DNA of 64,000 nt from Emiliania huxleyi CCMP1516 (taxonomy: Eukaryota > Haptophyta > Isochrysidales > Noelaerhabdaceae): positions 178,847-242,846 of the forward strand of contig NW_005200784.1 in assembly GCF_000372725.1 (NCBI RefSeq), read 5' to 3'. The position numbers and the translations under genes are program-made. This document shows positions 21,360 to 36,322 of the stretch, piece by piece; the stretch's first letter is position 1, and the number at the start of each line of letters is the position of its first letter. The notes beneath the pieces are model-generated. The model saw only the letters and a program-made list of their open reading frames with translations. It had not been told where the DNA came from and ran no database searches.

Positions 21360-22374
21360 AGCGTGATCTGGCCGTTCGCTCTTTTTGCTCGACCGATCAG
21401 CTGGTGCCCATGCTCACCTCAGACAGAACGCTTGCTCGAGACGCTTTGTGGAGAGGGCGCGAATCGAATACACCGTGATGAACGGCGTGACTGTCCCAGG
21501 AAAAGAATTTTACAACGCTGAAAAAAAGGCGGGTGTGGTGGCGGCGTGCCGTCCTCCCATCTCCCTGGGCTGATCTTGGAGCACTTGGAGCACTTGGAGT
21601 GCAGTCGGCAGCCTCACATCCAGGGCCGGGGAGCTCAGAAGCGCACCCAGCGGGCCGGATGATCGGGATCGGGCTACGGGCTAGAGAGCCCTGACCCCTA
21701 GGGGGGGTGCGCGTTCGCAGGGCAAGGGCCTTAAAGTAAACACGGGTCTCCGAGGGTTGGCCCCGCGTACCGGGTTTCCCCTTAACTGCAGGACGCCCCC
21801 TCTACTCGGAGCTAATGAACACCACACTGCACGCCTCACACGTCACACCACCACTCCACACTCACTCACGCAGGCACTTGAGTAGACCCCCCGCCTGAGG
21901 GCTCACCCCCTGTCTTCCCAGGGTTCCGACCCCCTTTGATTCGTTCTCTTGCTCGTCTCACGAGCGTCATGCGACGGCCGGTGTGGCCGTTTCCCTCGTT
22001 GTTGGTGTCGCTTCCTCCGCTGCCGCCCTTCATCTCCGCCAGCTTCTCCCGGCTCCACCGCTTCCGAGGGCGTCGACGGTCCGGCCGAGGTCTCCCCGGG
22101 TGAGGGCGACGGCATTGGGTCGTGTCGCCTCCCCTCCCAGGGAGGTCGAGCCCGCTCTCCCTGGTCGGCGAGTCGTGCCCGCACTCGCGGCCTCTCTATC
22201 GTCCCCGGCTCGCCCCCCCCCTCCGCCGGCTCCTCTCCAGGCTCGGGGAGGCATGGCTCTCCCTGTCGAAGGTCGCGGTGGTCCGGTTGCCACTGCGACT
22301 GGCGTCTGTTCTTTCTTTCTTTCTGAGGTGCGCGCTGCAGCCACCCTGCGCCCCTGTAGGAATCCTGCGTGTAT
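21360..22374. other. Intergenic; doubtful overlapping ORFs
   Basis: About 1 kb. A - strand frame at 21903-22391 encodes a highly charged Arg/Glu/Pro-rich 162-residue peptide, and + frames overlap it. Neither has a recognisable domain. The charged composition resembles N-terminal regions of retroelement ORFs, but no downstream enzymatic domain is present. Confidence 0.3.
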
Positions 22375-23388
22375 ATGCCTCCCAAGGACAACGTCGAGTG
22401 CCCCGCCTCGCTCCTGGCCTCACAAGCCGCTCTCGAGGAGCAGCATGTCCGGCGCGTCTACGACGCGATTGCGTGGCAGTGGCACGGCACTCGGTACAAG
22501 GCCTGGCCACGCGTCGTCGAGTTTGTGCGCAGCCTGCCGCACGGCTCGCTCGTCGCCGACCTGGGGTGCGGGAACGGCAAGCTCGCGCCTGCCTGCGCCG
22601 AGAGCGGCCTCGCCGCCGTTGGCTGCGACTTTTCGAGCGAGCTCGTCCGAATCGCGGCGAGAGAGATGCGGATGGAGGCGCTGGTGGCAGACTGCCTGGC
22701 GCTCCCGTATCGCGACGCGAGCTTCGACGCCGCGCTGTCGATCGCCGTGCTGCACCACATCTCCTCGGTGGAGCGGCGGCGTGCGCTGGTCTCCGAGACG
22801 ATGCGAGTGCTCCGGGCAGGCGGCGTGGCGCTCTTTTACGCGTGGGCGCTCGAGCAGCAGGAGGGCGTGTCCAACCACGGCGCGGGAGGCTCCGGCGGCC
22901 TCCGACGCACGAAGCGTCCTCGACGCGTCCACGAGCTCGCGCCTAGGCTTCGCCGCGCGAGACGTCCTCGTGCCCTTCCACCAGCGAGACAGTACGCCGC
23001 GCCGGTCGGCCGAGCTCGAGGCGGCCGCGGGAGGCGTGCACGTGCCGGACAAGCGCGCGACGGTCTTCCAGCGATACTGCCACGTGTACTCGCAGGGCGA
23101 GCCGCCCACCCGCACCTCGGCAGCGCGGTCGCACCCCTCGCCCGCGACGCTGTCGGCGCTCTCCTCCTCGGCACCTCCTCGCGGCGCCACTCTCGCACGC
23201 CCCGGACCTGTCCCCTCGCGCCGCCTCCACTCCCGCACGCCCCGGCCCTGTCCCGGACCTGTCCTCTCGCGCCGCCTGACGCCTCAGGCGAGCTCTCCGA
23301 GCTCATCGCCTCCGTGCCGGGCGCCAGCCTCGAGGAGGAGTACCACGACACGGGCAACTGGTGCGCGCTGGTCCGCAAGGAGGGGTGA
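22375..23388 (+). CDS. TRM9: tRNA wobble-uridine methyltransferase, TRM9/ALKBH8 type
   Basis: A SAM-dependent methyltransferase completing mcm5U at the tRNA wobble position, normally with a TRM112 partner. The ATG at 22375 starts MPPKDNVE; the frame opens two codons earlier at a GTG. Exons 22375-22864, 22947-23096 and 23288-23388 give 246 residues. Family landmarks: VRRVYDAIAWQWHGTRYKAWP, the SAM motif VADLGCGNGKL, SIAVLHHISS, RVLRAGGVALFYAWALEQ, then (after splicing) DVLVPFHQR, TVFQRYCHVYSQGELSEL and the C-terminal DTGNWCALV. Both introns are GC-AG and phase 1. The second donor (GCGAGC) repeats the first bases of exon 3. No AlkB or RRM domain is attached, so it is the stand-alone TRM9 form. 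Confidence 0.92.
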   Translation: MPPKDNVECPASLLASQAALEEQHVRRVYDAIAWQWHGTRYKAWPRVVEFVRSLPHGSLVADLGCGNGKLAPACAESGLAAVGCDFSSELVRIAAREMRMEALVADCLALPYRDASFDAALSIAVLHHISSVERRRALVSETMRVLRAGGVALFYAWALEQQEGVSNHGAGGSGGLRRTKRPRRVHELAPRLRRARRPRALPPARQYAAPVGRARGGRGRRARAGQARDGLPAILPRVLAGRAAHPHLGSAVAPLARDAVGALLLGTSSRRHSRTPRTCPLAPPPLPHAPALSRTCPLAPPDASGELSELIASVPGASLEEEYHDTGNWCALVRKEG

Positions 23389-24648
23389 GGGGCGGTGGCG
23401 GGGCGAGCTGCGGCGGTGGCGGCGGCGAGGCGTGCGGCGCGCTGCCCCCGACGGCGCCCGAGCCAGAGCTCTGGCGGGCGCCAAGTGTCGCCGATCGGCC
23501 GCCACCCACTCGCTCCCGGCGACGCTCTCGGCTCGCTCGCGGGTGGACGTGTGAGCACGCAGGAGGGAGAGTGGGCTGCCGCGGCTGTGGCGGCGGCTCG
23601 CCTGCAGCCGCGGGCTCAGCCCGCTGGCCCCTCGCCTGCTCGGCCGGCGGACTGGTCACCATCGGACTGGCCGGCGGGCTGCGCGTTTGTCCGACAGTGC
23701 ACTGCCAGTTGGTCACGAGGTGTTGTTTGTTCCACACCCGTGCTCGAGCCGCTGTCGTGCCCGAGGAGAAGGCGGGCGCTCGCGTGTGGTCTCGGCCGCG
23801 GGCGGCGGCGGCGAGCGGCTCGTGGCGGGCCGCCTGCTGAGGGCGCCACAGGGCATGGGGCGCCTTGGCAGCGCGAGTGTCTCTCGCGTCTCAGAGCTCT
23901 CCGGCTAAGGAAAAAGAAATCCGTTTCGACACGATGATGAAGAGGACTCTCACGAAACGAGAAATTCGGTGGCGTCGTCACATGATACGTGCTCCCACCT
24001 CACAGTCGCCCCCCCGGCACTCAACTCTCAAGCGCTCGCTTGCAGCACACATGGTCGTCGGGGGTACGCGCGCGGCATGGCTCAAGCAAGCGTCCAAGTT
24101 AAGGCGGGGCGATCAGTGTGGCGCGAACAGCTTCAGCTTTTCTCGCCCGCTCTGCTGAGGGCGAGGCGCCGAGCTTCGGTTCCAACGCTGCAGCACTCTC
24201 CCTCTATTCACAGCAGAGAGGCGACGCGTCCTCACGCGCGTCCTGCTCCTCCTCGTCCCCACCTGCTCTGCTTCAACGTGCTGCCATGGAGCCAGCGCGC
24301 CTCGCGCCATGATTCAATCGCCGGCGGGCGCGATCAGTCAGCGCGGCCGCTCTCGGCTCTGGCCTCTGGAAATGACGTGTGAGTGTTAGATTTGTTTGGC
24401 CTCTGGCGGCGCGCGAGTCGACGCGGCTTGTCAGTCGACGCCCGACTTAATAATAGAGCGTTGTGAGCACAGGGAGAGCGCCCCCTCGAGGATTTTTGAG
24501 AGAGTTGTGAGCACCGAGAGCGCCGCGCTCACATAAACGCTCAACCCCGGGCCGCGCTCACCGTGCAATTTTTCGTTCTGCCCATGCAAGTCTCTCTTTG
24601 GAGGGGACAGCACACCTTGGCCGCGGTCAGCGAGGTGGAGGCTGGCGG
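23389..24648. other. Intergenic, no gene recognised
   Basis: About 1.26 kb. Several overlapping frames of 70-160 residues exist on both strands (for example + 23361-23840, hydrophobic around LACSAGGLVTIGLAGGL), but none has a recognisable domain or plausible conservation. It must contain the promoter of the permease at 24649. Confidence 0.35.
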
Positions 24649-26771
24649 ATGGCCACCAGCGATGCCTACGTCCGTGGCACAGCCGTTGCGTCGGTCACCG
24701 TCGGCGGCGGTGGCGCGCCGGAGCCGCAGCACAACCTGCCCGCCATATCGCGAGGGCCAAGTGACCTTGGCGCTGTGAGCGGTGCAGCAAAGAACGGCCT
24801 CATCCCGCTCAATGTGGAGGCGAGCGACGCGGGCGTGGCCCGGCACGACAAGTCGTCGTCGTCGCCGCGCGCTGCCGCCTCCGGCACGCCGCTACGGCGC
24901 GCGCCGACCTGGGCCATCACTGCCAACAGCCTCGCCTTCATGTGCGTGCCGCGTGCGATCCCGGCCTGCTTTGCGCAGACCGGGTGGACGGTGGGGATGC
25001 TGGCGCTGGTGTACTCGTCGGTGGTGACGTACGACACGGGCCTCGTGCTGGGCGAGGTTTGCCGCCTCCGCCCAAAGATCGGCAGCTACCCGGGCCTCTG
25101 CGGCGAGGCGCTCGCGGCCTGCGCGGCGCGGCGAGGCTGGTCTCCGCAGGCGTGGCGCGACGCGGGCGCCGGCTGCTGCCTGGTGCTGCAGTTCGCGACC
25201 TACTACCTGACCACGGTTGCGGAGCTCATCTACTTTGAGCAGTTCTTCGGCCAGCTCTTCGACCAGTCTCGGCTCTGCCAGTGGCAGTGGCTGCTGGTCG
25301 CCGCCGCCGTCTCGCTGCCGGTGCTGCAGCTGCCGACGTACCACGAGACGCGGTGGGCGGCGGCGCTGCTCGGCCTGCTGCCGCTCGCGATCAACGTCGC
25401 CGTCATGTTCTACGAGGTGCTCCTCGTGCGGCCGTGGCGGTGCCAGCCAGGGCCGCGCTACGACGGTCTGCTCGGGGTTGCAGACGGGGGCGGCGCTCTC
25501 TCGGGCGGAGGAGAGGAGGCGCTCTCCAACGCAACCTCGCCGCAGGGCCGCGACCTGAACGACGTCTTCCTCGGCCTGTCCGCCTTCGCGTACGCCTTTG
25601 GCGGCCACGGCTTCTACCCCGAGGAGATCCGCGAGATGTCGACCCCGTCCGCGTGGCCGAGTGTGATGAACTGGACGTACGGCGTCGCCATCCCGCTCTA
25701 CTGGGCGTGCGGCATCGTGGGGTACTACGCGTACGGCGACTTCTCCTGGTCCAACATCAACCTCAACTTCCCGCGCAACGCCGCAAACACCGCCTCCATC
25801 GGCGTGCAGGTCGTGCAGGAGGTCTACTTCATCCTGGTCGGCAACCTGGCGAGATCTAGCCGAGATCTAGCCGAGCTACAGCCGAGATGCAGCGGGGGAG
25901 TACCTGGTCGGCAACCTGGCGACGAGGCCGCCCGACACAGAGACGCGACGTCTCGGGCCCTCCGCGAGCCTTGTCGGCTCCTTGATCATTAGTTGCCCGC
26001 CAGGTGATGATGCTCGACATCGAGATGCGACTCGGCATCGACCCGACCGTCTGCTGCAGCGCGCCGCCAGACCCGCCGCCGAGGCACGAGTCGAGGCCGA
26101 CCCCGCCGACACAGCCGCCCACGCCGCACTCGCCTGCGACGCACACGCCGACGGCGCGGCTGCGTTCGATCGCCTCCGAGGACGAGCCGTCCGCGGGGAG
26201 GAGCGCGCCCTGGCCAGAGGCGGCCGCGGGCGGGAGGGCGCACACCGGCGCCGAGGAGGAGATCTCCTCTCGCGAGATCTCGTCTCGCGCCGCCCGGTCC
26301 GCCCCGCTGCCCGTCGCGCGCGAGGAGGAGGACGCCGCCGCCGCCGCCGCGCGCCGAGGTTGGCCGCGGCCCCCGCCGTGGCTGCTGCGGCTGCTCGTGC
26401 GCTCGCTCTTCCTCGGCTCGCAGGTCTTTGTCGCGCAGCTGCTGCTCTCGGGGGAGGGGGACCGGCTGATCGCGGTGCAGTCGCTGATCGGCGCCATCGG
26501 GATGACGGCCTTCACCTACTTCCTGCCGTACGTGCTGCTCATCGCGCTGGCGCCCGTCCCCCTCGGCGCGGGGCGGCTCGCCTGGATGACGCTCAACATC
26601 GCCGCCGGGCTGATCGTGATGTTTGCCGGCCTCGCCTCCTCGGTCGAGGAGCTGTACTCCTCCTCCTCGGGCTTCTTCGACGGCGAGTGCAGGCTCGAGT
26701 ACACGTACTCGCCCGAGTCGCCCGACGACCCGTGCTTCCTCTCGGGGCTGCCTCATGAGGCGGGGAGATGA
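24649..26771 (+). CDS. Amino acid/auxin permease (AAAP) family transporter
   Basis: Exons 24649-25848 and 26004-26771 join in phase 0 to give 655 residues, longer than the usual 400-550. An N-terminal cytoplasmic region of about 80 residues precedes the first membrane segment (TWAITANSLAFMCVPRAIP). About eleven segments follow. LSAFAYAFGGHGFYPEEIREM matches the AAAP signature in TM6. The extra length is a hydrophilic, Pro/Ala/Glu-rich loop at the start of exon 2 (about 110 residues), between family helices. Likely proton-coupled amino acid import; the substrate cannot be read. The ATG at 24649 is the first in frame. The intron is GC-AG and contains a 20-bp copy of the exon 1 end. Confidence 0.88.
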
Positions 26772-28123
26772 CGCCGCCGGCGCGGAGCAATGTGATGCGC
26801 TGAGCTCGGGCGTTTTTTTGTGACGGCAGTGACCTTTCCGCAGTCTGAACTCTGCGCCGATGGAGTTACCGTGACGCATCTGTGAGCTGTGATCGTTATA
26901 TGTGTCGAGGGGGAACACACTGAGGCAGACGAGAAGAGGAGAGACGGAGAGGGAAGAGATTTCGCACGTTTGTCTTACCGGCCATTTTTTGCATTTCAAA
27001 AACCGCTCTGATCGGAGGGCTACGAAGTCTTCGTTCCACAGTTCTCAAGAGCTTCATTCAGGCTGTGTTGTGCTTCCCGTGGCACTTCCCAGGATTAGTG
27101 TCTTCTCTGTGTGCTTTTAGTGTAAGAGTAACTTACGGTAGTAAGAGCCGTACCCACCTTGCGGGGGAACACACCCTCTCGGGGACGGGCGGCCGGGTGG
27201 GGCTGCGGCTGGAGCTAGCATGGCTCGATAGAGCCGAGACCCCGTGTTGAGGCGGCGCTCCTGTGGGCGGCTGTTGAATCAGCAGGTTCGACCTCATCTC
27301 TGCATCTCTCCAGTATTCTCATCCCAGTCGTGTGGATGGACGTCCGTACGTCTCTTTGTGTTCCTCTCCCCGTCCGCCACAGCCGGAGACGCTCAGTCGC
27401 TGGCGGCCGCAGTTTTTTTGTGAGCTGCACAAGAAGTCGTGCGTCGCCGTGCGCAGGGCTGCTCTGTGCTTTCTTCTACTCCCCTACTATCATATCATTC
27501 CCGACTTCCCGTCCTGCTACGCTACCAGAGAAAAGCTGAAACGCGAAGACGTGGAGACTGCAGAGCGCGTTCGACACACACACTATAGGGCTCCACGCAC
27601 CGTCGGGTGCGTGGGCGGTAAAGAGGAGCCGCGCGGCGCGCGTGGCCCTTTTGGTGACTGACAAAAGTTATACGATCAGAACAGACGCTAGTAAACACTT
27701 CGGCGACCGTGGGCGCGCCGATACGCCCGAAAGAGTTGTAGCGATATACCGCAATCGCAATAGCCGTCCCAAATAGCAAACATATCCGCGCTCTCGGCGC
27801 GTATAGCCGCGTGCCGCGTAATCACGTAAAAGCAATCGAGTTGCTTTTACGTGACGTAATATCCCCCGGAGTTGTGGAGTGTGTGTGAATGCGCGACCCG
27901 CGCATTCGATCATGGAGAGGCTGCCCCTCAGGCTGGGCGTCACACTACACTAACTATAGTGTACACGGAACGCGTTAATACGTCAAAAAGGATATAGAGA
28001 CATATGTTAATCATACTTGCCATACCCATTCCCGTTGCCCCGGCTGTCGTCGGACTCGCCCGTGCGTTGAAGCGCGCGCGCGGCTCGCTCGAACCTGGAG
28101 GTGGTGAAGCTGGTCAGTCGGGG
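26772..28123. other. Gene-free spacer with a perfect hairpin
   Basis: About 1.35 kb without a recognisable gene and with GC lower than the genes. A perfect 14-bp inverted repeat with a 5-nt loop lies at 27822-27854 (separate entry). Short frames on either strand are not convincing. Confidence 0.45.
27822..27854. repeat. Perfect 14-bp inverted repeat, 5-nt loop
   Basis: TCACGTAAAAGCAA at 27822-27835 and its exact complement at 27841-27854, separated by TCGAG. The arms are AT-rich and carry ACGT cores. It lies in a gene-free stretch with no gene ending immediately upstream. It could be a structure-forming site, a transposon scar or a paired transcription-factor site. Confidence 0.85.
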
Positions 28124-29800
28124 TCATCGCTTTGGGTGCGGACCGTCGGCGAGCAGATGCTGCAAGTCGCGAAAGCCCTCCTCGTCGACGTCGCAGATGA
28201 AGAACTCGCCGCGGCGCAGCCGGAAGAGCTTGTCGCGATTCCGGCATATCTTGGCGTATATGCAAACCTCGAGGAAGAAAATGTCATCGTTGGCGTACGA
28301 CTGCCAGCCGCAGCCTCGCGGCTTGTAGCCACCGCACTTGCCGAGGGGTCGAGCTCCCGCGGTGTCGAGCTCGCTTGGAGCCGTCGAAAAGACGATCCTC
28401 GGCGAGCGCTGGCCTGGAAGCCTGCCCAGCGCCGCGCAGATCTGCCACTCCAAATTTCGGCAGCTGTTGTAGCCTGCGCCAGTGCCTATAGCCGAGATAT
28501 AGCCGAGCGCTCACGCACCGCCTCCTCCCGTTCCTCCTCTTAACAAAGCGCCGAGATGCCGTGCACATTGGTTCCAAACAACATCTGAGGGGGCGCGAGG
28601 GAGGTAAGAGGGGGTGAAGGTGGCAGGGTCCCCTGTCGCTAGTCGCTTTAGCGTGGATAGGGGCCAGATCTTGGAATTAAGGTTGCCTACTACCGGCGAA
28701 AGGCGTCTGCTCACCAAAATATTGCGGTTCACCTCGTGGCACAGCCACGCCGCGTTGAGCCGCCGGCGGCGGTTGCTCATGGTGGTCGCATCGTCGCCAT
28801 CGGCCGCGTTGCCAGTCGTGGCGTTGCCCCGCGCCAGCCGCCGCCTCCGTCCCTGCAGGCCTCGGCAGTAGCCGTCGATGCTGCTGTCAAAGCCAAGGAC
28901 AGCCGGCGCATCCCCGTCCCACTCCTGCCAGCCCATGAAGCCTTCGTACCAATTGTTGTCGCAGCTGGTGCCCATTAGCACGTTGTCAAAGTAAGAGCGG
29001 CCTCCGTCGTTGCGGCCCCAGCACGGCTCGCCGCCGTGCAGCTGCATCCACCCCTCGCGGTTCCACATCTGCCGAAAGATGCCGTCCCGATCGCGGAAGA
29101 GGGCGTCACACCGGGCTGGGCTCAGCCTGGTGGGAGGTGGCGGTGCGGGCGGCGGCGGATGAGGAGGCGACGCCGGCGGTGGAGACGGCGGTGGAGACGG
29201 CGGTGGAGATGGCGGCAGTGGCGGGCTCGAGGGCTGCGGTGGAGCGGGCGGCGGCGATGATGGCGGTGGCAGCGGTGGGTCGGGAGGGGGTGCCGATCGC
29301 CAGAATACGTACGCGTCGTACCAAGCCTGCGCCGGCGATCGGTGCGGGCGCCTGACGACCTGTGGTGCGTCCTCACCGCTAAAGGGCATCGACATCAGGA
29401 GGAGCCCGGGCGCGAGCCCAACTGTGCATAGGGCAGCAGCGTGTCTGCACAGCTGCAGTGGTGATGGAGCTTCGCCCACTCTCGCACGCTCCACAGCGCG
29501 ACGCTGCACGCGGGGAGAGGGTCTCGTCCGGCCTCGGGCTCGGCGCGGCCTCTCGCGCTTCTCGCGCCGGGTAGTCCGGCCGCCTTCGTCAGCGCCGTCC
29601 TCCGCACCGGCGCCGGAACCGGTGGCGAGGCGTGCATACCGCCGCGAACCCTTCGGTGTCGCATGGCACGCGGTGATGTCAGCGGTCTCTGAATCCGCGG
29701 CGCATTCAGCCGCACCGCCCTGCTCTGCATCGGCGGTCGACGTATGAAGAGGATCTACCGAGTTGTGCTCTTCGAGCGCAGTTCGTGCTGGGACAAGCAT
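28124..29800 (-). CDS. Type II membrane protein with Pro-rich stalk and conserved algal domain
   Basis: An ATG at 29800 opens a charged N-terminal region of about 120 residues. A signal anchor follows (AALCTVGLAPGLLLMSM), then a Ser/Pro stalk of about 70 residues, then a Cys/Trp-rich domain (CDALFRDRDGIFRQMW, GEPCWGRNDGG, SCDNNWYEGFMGWQ). A second exon (about 28480-28124) continues with WQICAALGRLPGQ, CGGYKPRGCGWQS and NDDIFFLEVCIYAKICR, then stops at 28124. I recall this domain from secreted proteins of haptophytes and other algae; its function is unknown. The exact intron (about 28481-28640) is unresolved. It contains an inverted copy of the TAGCCGAGAT motif seen in two other introns. Likely a cell-surface or wall protein. 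Confidence 0.65.
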
Positions 29801-30642
29801 TACTGGTGAAGGATAGTAGTGTGGCAGCGTGGTCGGAGGGCGCCCGGGTCGCCCCGGAGCGGCCCCGCGCGGGGAGGTTGGGAACTAGGTCCGCGGCGGG
29901 CGCTCCTGCACAAGTCCACGCAAGGGAAGAAAAAAAGATGATTTAATTTTTCCTGTGCGCGGCGAGTTTCCCACAGACTGCCCCCAGGCGGTCGCACACG
30001 ATTCACACGACAGAAAAGGCGCGGGCGACGTTCCTCAGAAGCCGTCGCCACCAGAAGCAGACAAACAAAAAAACTCTCAGAAGCAGCAACAACACAAAAC
30101 CAGAGAGAGAGAGTAGTCTCATCAAAACCAGGCCCCAAATGATGTGTGAGTGTAGAGTTGTTTGGTATTGCTAAAACTCCCTCTCGCTCAGCAGTCATAT
30201 GAGATATGACTCCCACTCCGGCGCCCGCCCCGCCCCACCCCAACATCCCCACCCCGCCCCGCCCCACCCAAACAAATATACCTACACCCTGACCCGAGCG
30301 AGTAATTTTGCCCCGCGCCCCCGCCCCGCCCCGACCGCCCGCCCCGACCCACCTTGCTCCTCCCCGCCCGCCCGGGCCCCCTCCACCGGACAACCCCCTA
30401 AGCCGAACTCGGCCCCCCCCGCCCCTTCTCACGAACGGCGCGGTGTTGCACCGGTTTGGACGCCACACTAACCGCAAACCAAAAATCAGCAAATAAAAAG
30501 AACGCGACGCTGCGGCGCCGGTGTTTGGCCGGTGTGTGTGGGCAGGCCCAGTGACCCAGTGGGCACCATATTACAAGAGGCCGGCCCGCCCGCCCGAGCG
30601 TGCGCCGACCAGCTTCGAGAACTGAGCACGCGCGCGTGTGCT
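29801..30642. other. Intergenic, C-rich, no gene seen
   Basis: About 840 bp between divergent genes; a shared promoter region is likely. 30210-30430 is strikingly C-rich (CCCCGCCC and CCCACC runs) on the + strand. A GAGAGAGAG tract lies near 30103-30112. No gene is evident. Confidence 0.4.
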
Positions 30643-31464
30643 ATGCCGCCCTTCACCTCCAGCACGGAGGCGGTCGAGAGAACGGGCGGCTCCTCGAGCT
30701 GGGCGGTCCCAGAGGCCATCACCCTACTTAAAGATTTCGCCGCCGCCTTCATCGCCTCTGCAGCTTTGTCCATCCCTGTCACCATCATCGACAAGGCCGT
30801 CGTCGAGAATGCCACCGGCGCAAACACGCTCGGCGCGTCTATGAGGACTGCGCTGGTCAAACTCCTAACGACACCGCACAAGTTTCTGACGTCGCGCGAG
30901 TACTTTGTCGTTCACGGCGTGTACACCGCCACCTACCTAGCGGCGAACTGGACCGACAGCGTCTGCGAAGCCTCTAGCAGGAGTAATAAGATCCCCAAGC
31001 TCGCCAGCACCACCCTCGTCAACCTCGGTGCGGCGGCCAGCAAGGACCGCATCTTTGGCATATGGTTCTCGGGCAAGCCGCCGGCTCCGTTCCCGCTCGT
31101 GTCGTGGAGCCTCTTTTTCGTGCGCGACCTCGGGACGATGGCGACGGCCTTCTCCCTTCCGCCGGCGATCTCCCAGTCCATGGTTGAGAGGGACTACTCG
31201 CCGTCCACTGCCAAGTACGTCTCGCAGATCGCGCCCGTGATGGCCATCCAGTGGCTGACGGTGCCGCTGCACCTGATCGCGTACGACCTCTACGTGCACA
31301 AGCTGGGCTCGGGCCGCACGGCTTCGGACCGGCTGGCGTTCCTGCGCCAAAAGTACACGGAGACGGTCGGCGCGCGCTCGATGCGCATCTTCCCCGCCTT
31401 TGGCCTCGGCGGGCTGGGCAACACCTGGCTGAGGAACGCCCTCCTCGGCAAGCCGCAGGAGTAG
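30643..31464 (+). CDS. Conserved membrane-associated protein of unknown function
   Basis: A single exon of 273 residues from the ATG at 30643. A Ser/Thr-rich N-terminus is followed by moderately hydrophobic segments: LLKDFAAAFIASAALSIPVTI, TYLAANW, the region around PFPLVSWSLFFVRDLGTMATAF, and IQWLTVPLHLIAYDLY. The segments have conserved-looking turns (TTPHKFLTSREYFVVHG, RIFPAFGLGGLGNTWLR). I recall similar unannotated proteins in fungi and algae with a loose resemblance to mitochondrial carrier architecture, but the carrier signature is absent. Localisation to a mitochondrial or plastid membrane is an inference. Codon use and composition look fully coding. Confidence 0.75.
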   Translation: MPPFTSSTEAVERTGGSSSWAVPEAITLLKDFAAAFIASAALSIPVTIIDKAVVENATGANTLGASMRTALVKLLTTPHKFLTSREYFVVHGVYTATYLAANWTDSVCEASSRSNKIPKLASTTLVNLGAAASKDRIFGIWFSGKPPAPFPLVSWSLFFVRDLGTMATAFSLPPAISQSMVERDYSPSTAKYVSQIAPVMAIQWLTVPLHLIAYDLYVHKLGSGRTASDRLAFLRQKYTETVGARSMRIFPAFGLGGLGNTWLRNALLGKPQE

Positions 31465-32761
31465 CCGCCGCGAGCCGCGGCGACGCCCCTCTCCCACGAC
31501 CTCCTGCCCGCGGCCAGCCAGGGCGGTACCGCCCAGCTGTTTCCACGCACGCTCGTGCCTGCAGACGAGAGCCAGCCCCTCGCCGGCTGCGCTTCGCCGG
31601 CTGCGCTTCGCCTCGCCAGCGGTGCCACGACGACTTCACCGCCAGCCAGCCGACCGCAGGCCGTCTGCGACAATAAGGAGCTTGCGGCTGGGCCCGCGTC
31701 GCCCTGCAAGGGCGGCGGCCTCTCATCTACCATAATCCCAATCCGGCGGCGCGGCTCGCCCAAAACAGTAAATACGCCTGACTCGCCTCGCCCAGGGAAT
31801 CGAGCCACCAAATGGTTATCGGTTGAAAGTTGCGCTTTTCTGCCACTCGCACTCCCTCTGAGGTTATCCGCGGTATCAAGTTGCGCTTTTTTTCTGCACT
31901 CACCACCTCGACGGCGTTTCCCATCCCTTTTGGTTCTGCGGGCATCCGGTGCAGAGTCCTGGCTACATCCCCGGCGCACTGATAGCTACGGCTGTGCCGC
32001 GCAACGTGGCGCTGCCTCCTTCGCCCTTCGGGCGGAGCGCTCGCCGCCGCCGCCGCCGCCGCGCCTCAGGGCGCAGTGGCGACGCTCCTCCTCTCCTCGC
32101 ACCTCAGACGTATCGGCGCGGGGACTCGGGGACGCCCGCGGGAGTGCAGTTTCTCGTTGAGGGCATGGAGGGGGCGGTCTCACCACAGGGGACCTTCGTG
32201 AATTGAAGCGAGAAGCGGCAGCAAAGGAAGGGAGTGCTTGCCACGATGCCGCGCGCGGAGGGATGTATGTATGTATGTAGGAAGGTGAAGAACAGCCAGG
32301 CTCGGACTGGACACCACCGCTGGTATGGGTGGACGCTGGACAGGCTCACAAGACACACAGCCAGCGAGCGGGCTGCCACACACACACCCCCTGAGTAGGC
32401 GTACACATAACTCCAGGCCAATCCTCCCTGTCGCCCCCCCCAGCACTCCAAGGTGCCAAGAGAACAAACCAAACAAAAGATAACAAACAAGGGCACAACA
32501 AACAACAGACGACAGGAAGTAGGATGGAGGATGTAGAAAGATGAACAACAGTCAGGCTCGGACTGGACACCAACGCGGTATGGGTGGACGCGAGACAGAT
32601 GAAGACAACGACGATGGAGGACGATGGAGAAAAAGAAAATAAACCCAAACTTAACTGTGAAGGCGGAGACTCTGCTGGAGCACACCAGCTGTGGGCACAC
32701 CGCTGGTGGAATTGCTGCGTGCAGCACACCGAGCACACCGGGGCGACAGGACACCTGCGTG
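31465..32761. other. Intergenic with dispersed repeat
   Basis: 31465-32250 holds no recognisable gene. 32262-32604 carries the dispersed repeat listed separately. The symporter promoter should lie between 32604 and 32762. Confidence 0.45.
32262..32604 (+). repeat. Dispersed repeat, copy A plus partial copy
   Basis: Begins with ATGTATGTATGTATGTAGG and contains CAGGCTCGGACTGGACACCA, AGCGAGCGGGCTGCCACACA and AGTAGGCGTACACATAACTC, ending in GACAGGAAGTAGGA near 32523. A second, partial copy of its first part follows at about 32537-32604. A full relative lies at 57357-57636 in the same orientation. No terminal inverted repeats or coding capacity were seen, so it is possibly SINE-like. Confidence 0.8.
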
Positions 32762-35934
<3,173 letters not shown>

Positions 35935-36287
35935 GAGTGTAGTTAGTCCTCTAAGAGAGCGAGCCGGTGCATAGCCATGAGAGCATGACTGTGAGTTTGA
36001 GGAGAGAGCATGTGCGCACTATGTGTGCGCGACACGGCGGCGCTAGAGTGTGGAGAGAAAAGTGAGAACGCGAGAGACGCACAAAAAAAATCTGTTCAGT
36101 TTTCAAAGGCAAAACACGACGTTCTGCGGTTGGTGCACCTCTCGTGCACGAGCACGTATACACATTCATACTGCAAAGGAGACTTTTTCCATGTGTGTTT
36201 CTGTTTGTGAGAGCTGCGAGCCAGAAAATGTGGTATAGCTGGTAGATTAATAAAATAATATACGTACAAGAGGCACATACGTACTCG

Positions 36288-36322
<35 letters not shown>

